Source: Lachnospiraceae bacterium
GTDB taxonomy: Bacteria > Bacillota > Clostridia > Lachnospirales > Lachnospiraceae
Assembly: GCA_021202575.1 (NCBI GenBank)
Contig: JAJQCU010000404.1
Span: 1-8,060 of the forward strand
Direction of reading: 5' to 3'
DNA length: 8,060 nt
Shown in pieces: positions 5,087 through 8,060 of this stretch; the first letter of the stretch is position 1, and every line of letters begins with the position of its first letter. The translations under genes and the position numbers were made by a program. The notes below the pieces were generated by a model, which did no database searches, was not told where the DNA came from, and saw only the letters and a list, made by a program, of their open reading frames with translations.

Positions 5087-6766
5087 TTAAAAGCTGCTCT
5101 TATATTCCGCCGCCTGGCTCAGCATATCCCTGGCGTGGGCCGCCGCCGAATCGGTCAGCTTCTCCGCCCCCAGCATCCTTGAGAGCTCCTTTACGGAAGC
5201 CTCCCCGTCAAGGGGCTCAATTCCGGAGACCGTACTGCCGTTCTCCACATGCTTGGAAATCAGGTAATGGGCGTCCGCCATGGCCGCGATCTGGGGCAGA
5301 TGGGTGATACAGATGACCTGGTGGGTCCTGGCCAGCCGTCCCAGCTGCTCCGCCCCCCGCCAGGCGGTGTTGCCGCTGATCCCGGCGTCGATTTCATCAA
5401 AAATCAGCGTGTCAATTCTGTCCTGGTCCGCCAGCACTGTCTTAATGGCCAGCATAATGCGGGAAAGCTCGCCGCCGCTGGCCACGCCGGCCATGGGCTT
5501 TAAGGGCTCGCCGGGATTAAGGGAAACGAGGAATTCCGCCTCCTCCATGCCCTTTTCCCCGGGCTGCTCCTTCGGCTTTAAGGCAATGGCAAACTGCACA
5601 TCCAGAAAATTCAGCTCTGACAGCGCCTCTCTCAGAGTTTCCGCCAGAAGCGGCGCGCATTTCTCTCTCAGGGCGCTGACCGCCGCGCAGTCCTCAAGCA
5701 CCCTTTCATGAGCCTGCCGCTCCTTTCGTCGAAGCTGCGCCATATGCTCCTCAAAATGATCCAGCTCCTGAATTCTCTCTTCCCTCGCGGCACACTCGTC
5801 CAGCACCGACTGAATACTTCCGCCATATTTATTCTTCAGGCGGTTAATTTCCGTCAGGCGGCTGGAAACCTCATAAAAGCTCTCCTCTTCAAAGTCCAGG
5901 CTGTCAGCGTATCTTTCCGCTGTCCTGGTAAAATCGGAGAGCAGATTGTCAATATCGATCAGGGAGCTATCCATATCCTGAAGCTCTCTGTCGTACTCCG
6001 CGACCTGCTTTAATTCTCCCAGAGCCCGGCTGATGAGGGCTCCCGCCCCCTCGTCATAGTCCGTATATCCAACGCAGCTTCTCAGCGCCTCGATAATCTT
6101 CCTCGCGTGCTGCAGCTTTAAAAAGCGCTCCTCCAGGGCGTCGTCCTCCCCCGCGGAAAGGGAAGCTGACCGGATTTCACTGATCTCATAATTTAAAAGA
6201 TCCCGCTCCCGTTTCTGGGCGCTCTCATCCAGATTCTCCTCCTCCAGCCTTGTCTTCGCCTGGCGGTACTCCTCATAATGGCCCTTCAGCCGCTCCAGAT
6301 TCTCCTTCTGCTCCGCCCCAGCGTAGGAATCCAGAATCTCCAGCTGTTTCGCGGGCTTTAAGAGGGACTGATGCTCATGCTGCCCGTGAATATCGATCAG
6401 AAGCTCCGCCAGCTCCTTCGCCTGTCTGGCTGTGGCCTGCTCCCCGTTGATCCGGATGGTGGAGCGGCTGGCCTGAAGCTTCCTCTGTAAAATCACCACA
6501 TCCTCATCCACGGAAAATCCCAGCTCCTCAAGCCTGTCATAGACCTCCTGCCCCAGATTCTCAAACACCAGCTCCACCAGGGCGTAATCGCAGCCGCGGC
6601 GGATCATCTCCCGGTCCGCCTTGCCGCCCAGAGCCAGATTCACGCTGCCCATCAGAATGGATTTGCCCGCTCCCGTCTCTCCGGTCAGGATGTTCAGGCC
6701 GGGCCGCAGGTTCATATCGCATTCCTCGATCAGCGCCAGATTTTTTACATGAAGATTGCTAAGCAT
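5087..6766 (-). CDS. recN: DNA repair protein RecN
   Basis: SMC-like ATPase that acts early at DNA double-strand breaks in recombinational repair, in the cytoplasm on DNA. At 559 residues it has the normal RecN length. The N-terminal half-domain starts MLSNLHVKNLALIEE and carries Walker A GETGAGKS (29-36); IDIHGQHEHQSLL (125-136) is a RecN hallmark. A long charged, coiled-coil-rich middle (about 150-375) follows. The C-terminal half-domain has the ABC signature ASGGELSR (429-436), Walker B TLIFDEID (453-460), the D-loop AGISG, and THLPQIA (488-494). All ATPase motifs are intact. The start at 6766 is supported by GGAGAGG placed in the 12-nt gap after argR, so it is translated from the same transcript. 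The coupling to argR is the standard Firmicutes arrangement. The stop TAA is followed directly, in frame, by an ATG that opens a 29-codon frame with no good ribosome site. Confidence 0.97.
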   Translation of the reverse strand: MLSNLHVKNLALIEECDMNLRPGLNILTGETGAGKSILMGSVNLALGGKADREMIRRGCDYALVELVFENLGQEVYDRLEELGFSVDEDVVILQRKLQASRSTIRINGEQATARQAKELAELLIDIHGQHEHQSLLKPAKQLEILDSYAGAEQKENLERLKGHYEEYRQAKTRLEEENLDESAQKRERDLLNYEISEIRSASLSAGEDDALEERFLKLQHARKIIEALRSCVGYTDYDEGAGALISRALGELKQVAEYDRELQDMDSSLIDIDNLLSDFTRTAERYADSLDFEEESFYEVSSRLTEINRLKNKYGGSIQSVLDECAAREERIQELDHFEEHMAQLRRKERQAHERVLEDCAAVSALREKCAPLLAETLREALSELNFLDVQFAIALKPKEQPGEKGMEEAEFLVSLNPGEPLKPMAGVASGGELSRIMLAIKTVLADQDRIDTLIFDEIDAGISGNTAWRGAEQLGRLARTHQVICITHLPQIAAMADAHYLISKHVENGSTVSGIEPLDGEASVKELSRMLGAEKLTDSAAAHARDMLSQAAEYKSSF

Positions 6767-6778
6767 TCTTTCCTCTCC

Positions 6779-7225
6779 TCATTTCAGCAGCTTTTCCAGC
6801 TTTGAGCGAAGCTTCTCCACATCCTCCGGCGACTTGGCGGCCACCAGAATGGTATCATCCCCGGCAACCTCACCCACAATTTCCGGAAAAGCCAAAGCGT
6901 CCAGCGCCGCCGCCGCGGCCATGGCCATCCCGGAGGAGGTCTTCACCACCAGCAGATTCATAGCCGGTTCCATGGAAAGCACGCTGGCCCGCAGAATCTC
7001 CAGCTGCCGACTGGGAAGATTGTCCTCCCCGGAGGGAAGCATATATCTGGACCTGCCCCTGCCGACGGGCCGTTTCACCAGCCCCAGCTTTCTGATATCC
7101 CGGCTGACCGTGGCCTGGGTCACCGGAAACCCCGCCTGATTGAGCAGGGCGGTCAACTCCTCCTGGGTCTCAATATCCCGCTGCTGCACCAGCGTCATAA
7201 TTTCATCCAGCCTGTTTTTCTTCAT
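6779..7225 (-). CDS. argR: Arginine repressor ArgR/AhrC
   Basis: Hexameric arginine-dependent DNA-binding regulator that represses arginine biosynthesis and, in Bacillus, activates catabolism. From ATG 7225 it has 148 residues (B. subtilis AhrC has 149). The winged-helix N-domain contains IETQEEL (18-24) and the recognition region VTQATVSRDIRKLGLVK (35-51). The C-terminal oligomerisation and arginine-binding domain contains GDDTILVAA (122-130), where the Asp pair 123-124 contacts arginine in the family. The frame stays open upstream through nadK, so the start needs choosing. ATG 7225 has GGAG 6 nt ahead and matches the AhrC N-terminus; ATG 7237, four codons earlier and 1 nt after the nadK stop, is a possible alternative. 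Between nadK (13 nt away) and recN (12 nt) it is certainly co-transcribed by layout. No ARG box was recognised nearby. Confidence 0.95.
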   Translation of the reverse strand: MKKNRLDEIMTLVQQRDIETQEELTALLNQAGFPVTQATVSRDIRKLGLVKRPVGRGRSRYMLPSGEDNLPSRQLEILRASVLSMEPAMNLLVVKTSSGMAMAAAAALDALAFPEIVGEVAGDDTILVAAKSPEDVEKLRSKLEKLLK

Positions 7226-7231
7226 CGGTTT

Positions 7232-7235
7232 CTCC
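7232..7235 (-). promoter_or_regulatory. Ribosome binding site supporting the argR start
   Basis: GGAG on the minus strand lies 6 nt before ATG 7225-7223. It overlaps the alternative ATG at 7237-7235, so use of one start would disfavour the other. The upstream ATG has only the weak GGGCAG near it. Confidence 0.5.
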
Positions 7236-7238
7236 ATC

Positions 7239-8060
7239 TTAAACACTGCCCATCTTTTTATGTAAAGTCTCCATAAAGCTGGTGGGCTCCAGCCGGATGA
7301 TACGGGTAGTGGACTTCGCCTCAGTGATATCGATGCTGTCCCCGGTATGCAGACGCACCTTGAAGGTTCCGTCAAAGGCCACCTCCACGGGCTGGTCCCT
7401 GCCCTGCCTGTCCCCGGGAATCACCAGCGTGATCAGCTGCTTACCGGACATGACCACGCCCCGGTTAAACAGATTGTGGGGACAGATATTGGTCATGCAC
7501 ATGGCTTTGGCCGTGGGCTCGATAACCGGGCCGCCGGCGGAAAGATTGTAGGCGGTGGAGCCGGTGGGCGTGGAAATGATGCAGCCGTCCGCGTTATAGC
7601 GCCGCAGCAGCTGATGATTGAGCCAGATATCAAAGCGCACCGTCTGCAGGGAGCCCGCCCGGTTGATGACAATATCGTTTAAGGCCACACTGGTGATGAT
7701 TTCCCCGCTTCTGCGCTCGATCTCACCCTCCAGCATCATCCTCTCCTCCACAGAGTAGTCCCCCGTGATGAGCTGTTCCAGACTGTCCTCCAGATGGTCG
7801 CTGTCCACCTCCGTCATGAAGCCCAGCGTTCCCCGGTTAATCCCAAGCAGCGGAATCCCCATGCCGTAGCTGTTGCGGGCGGCCTGCAGCATGGTGCCGT
7901 CCCCGCCGATCACCAGGATGCACTGGGAGTCCTCCGTAATCTGCTCCGGCCTGACCCATTCCTCCTTCTCAAAATCCCACTTGGTAAGTACCACGCTGAC
8001 CTCTCCGCCATGGGCCTTCATATATTCCTCGATGCGGTGCGTCAGCTTCAGCCCCTGATC
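7239..8060 (-). CDS. nadK: NAD kinase, C-terminal part (5' end off window)
   Basis: Phosphorylates NAD to NADP using ATP or polyphosphate in the cytoplasm. The frame is open to the right edge: 13 codons precede the first ATG at 8021 and read DQGLKLTHRIEEY, which resembles the early part of NAD kinases, so the true start lies beyond 8060, probably only 10-20 codons away. The 273 visible residues contain the diphosphate-binding GGDGT motif (codons at 7907-7893), GINRGTLGF soon after it, LNDIVI, and the long signature ADGCIISTPTGSTAYNLSAGG (about 7592-7530), followed by the C-terminal beta domain with VAFDGT. All family motifs are intact. It stops 13 nt before argR, which is the usual clostridial order. 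Confidence 0.96.
   Translation of the reverse strand, partial: DQGLKLTHRIEEYMKAHGGEVSVVLTKWDFEKEEWVRPEQITEDSQCILVIGGDGTMLQAARNSYGMGIPLLGINRGTLGFMTEVDSDHLEDSLEQLITGDYSVEERMMLEGEIERRSGEIITSVALNDIVINRAGSLQTVRFDIWLNHQLLRRYNADGCIISTPTGSTAYNLSAGGPVIEPTAKAMCMTNICPHNLFNRGVVMSGKQLITLVIPGDRQGRDQPVEVAFDGTFKVRLHTGDSIDITEAKSTTRIIRLEPTSFMETLHKKMGSV

Noticed and set aside
5280..5711. 143-codon open frame on the plus strand inside recN
   Set aside because: It is antisense to the conserved RecN ATPase motifs and low in complexity (Ser/Ala-rich); a shadow frame.
7226..7375. N-terminal extension of ArgR by 50 residues into nadK
   Set aside because: The extension is the out-of-frame reading of conserved nadK codons. 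ArgR family length and the GGAG site support ATG 7225.

Overview
The window looks like a chromosomal segment of an endospore-forming, fairly GC-rich member of the Clostridia, most likely a Lachnospiraceae-type gut anaerobe. This placement is inference from gene content. SpoIVB implies endosporulation. The order NAD kinase - ArgR - RecN - SpoIVB is a conserved Firmicutes cluster (Bacillus subtilis has ahrC-recN-spoIVB-spo0A; many Clostridia also have nadK in front). All six genes lie on the minus strand, so the biological reading direction is from position 8060 down to 1.

Layout in transcription order. (1) 8060-7239: 3' part of NAD kinase, running off the right edge. (2) 7225-6779: arginine repressor ArgR. 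(3) 6766-5087: RecN, an SMC-like DNA-repair ATPase. The three are tightly packed (gaps of 13 and 12 nt) and probably form one operon. (4) 5086-4669: a 418-bp gene-free gap dominated by long imperfect inverted repeats. (5) 4668-3415: SpoIVB, the sporulation signalling protease. (6) 3414-3206: an AT-rich spacer with a hairpin after spoIVB and a plausible sigma-A promoter. (7) 3205-1082: a GlgX-type alpha-1,6-glucosidase (glycogen debranching enzyme). (8) 1081-962: a spacer with a good intrinsic-terminator hairpin. (9) 961-1: the membrane domain of an ABC exporter, cut by the left edge before its ATPase domain.

How they fit together. The right half is a housekeeping/sporulation island: NADP supply, arginine-responsive regulation, double-strand-break repair, and the protease that triggers sigma-K activation in Bacillus. 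The left half is accessory: one carbohydrate enzyme with its own promoter and an exporter, with no functional link visible in the sequence. spo0A, which usually follows spoIVB, is not present; the glgX-like gene occupies that place.

The most unusual signal is in the recN-spoIVB gap. Four hairpins (4756-4835, 4836-4852, 4853-4920, 4922-5022) abut with at most one base between them, covering 267 bp. Their stems are imperfect and mostly nested, and an alternative GC helix competes with one outer arm. I recognise no named RNA or mobile-element family here. It is a candidate structured RNA or dispersed palindromic element that needs a genome-wide and cross-genome search.
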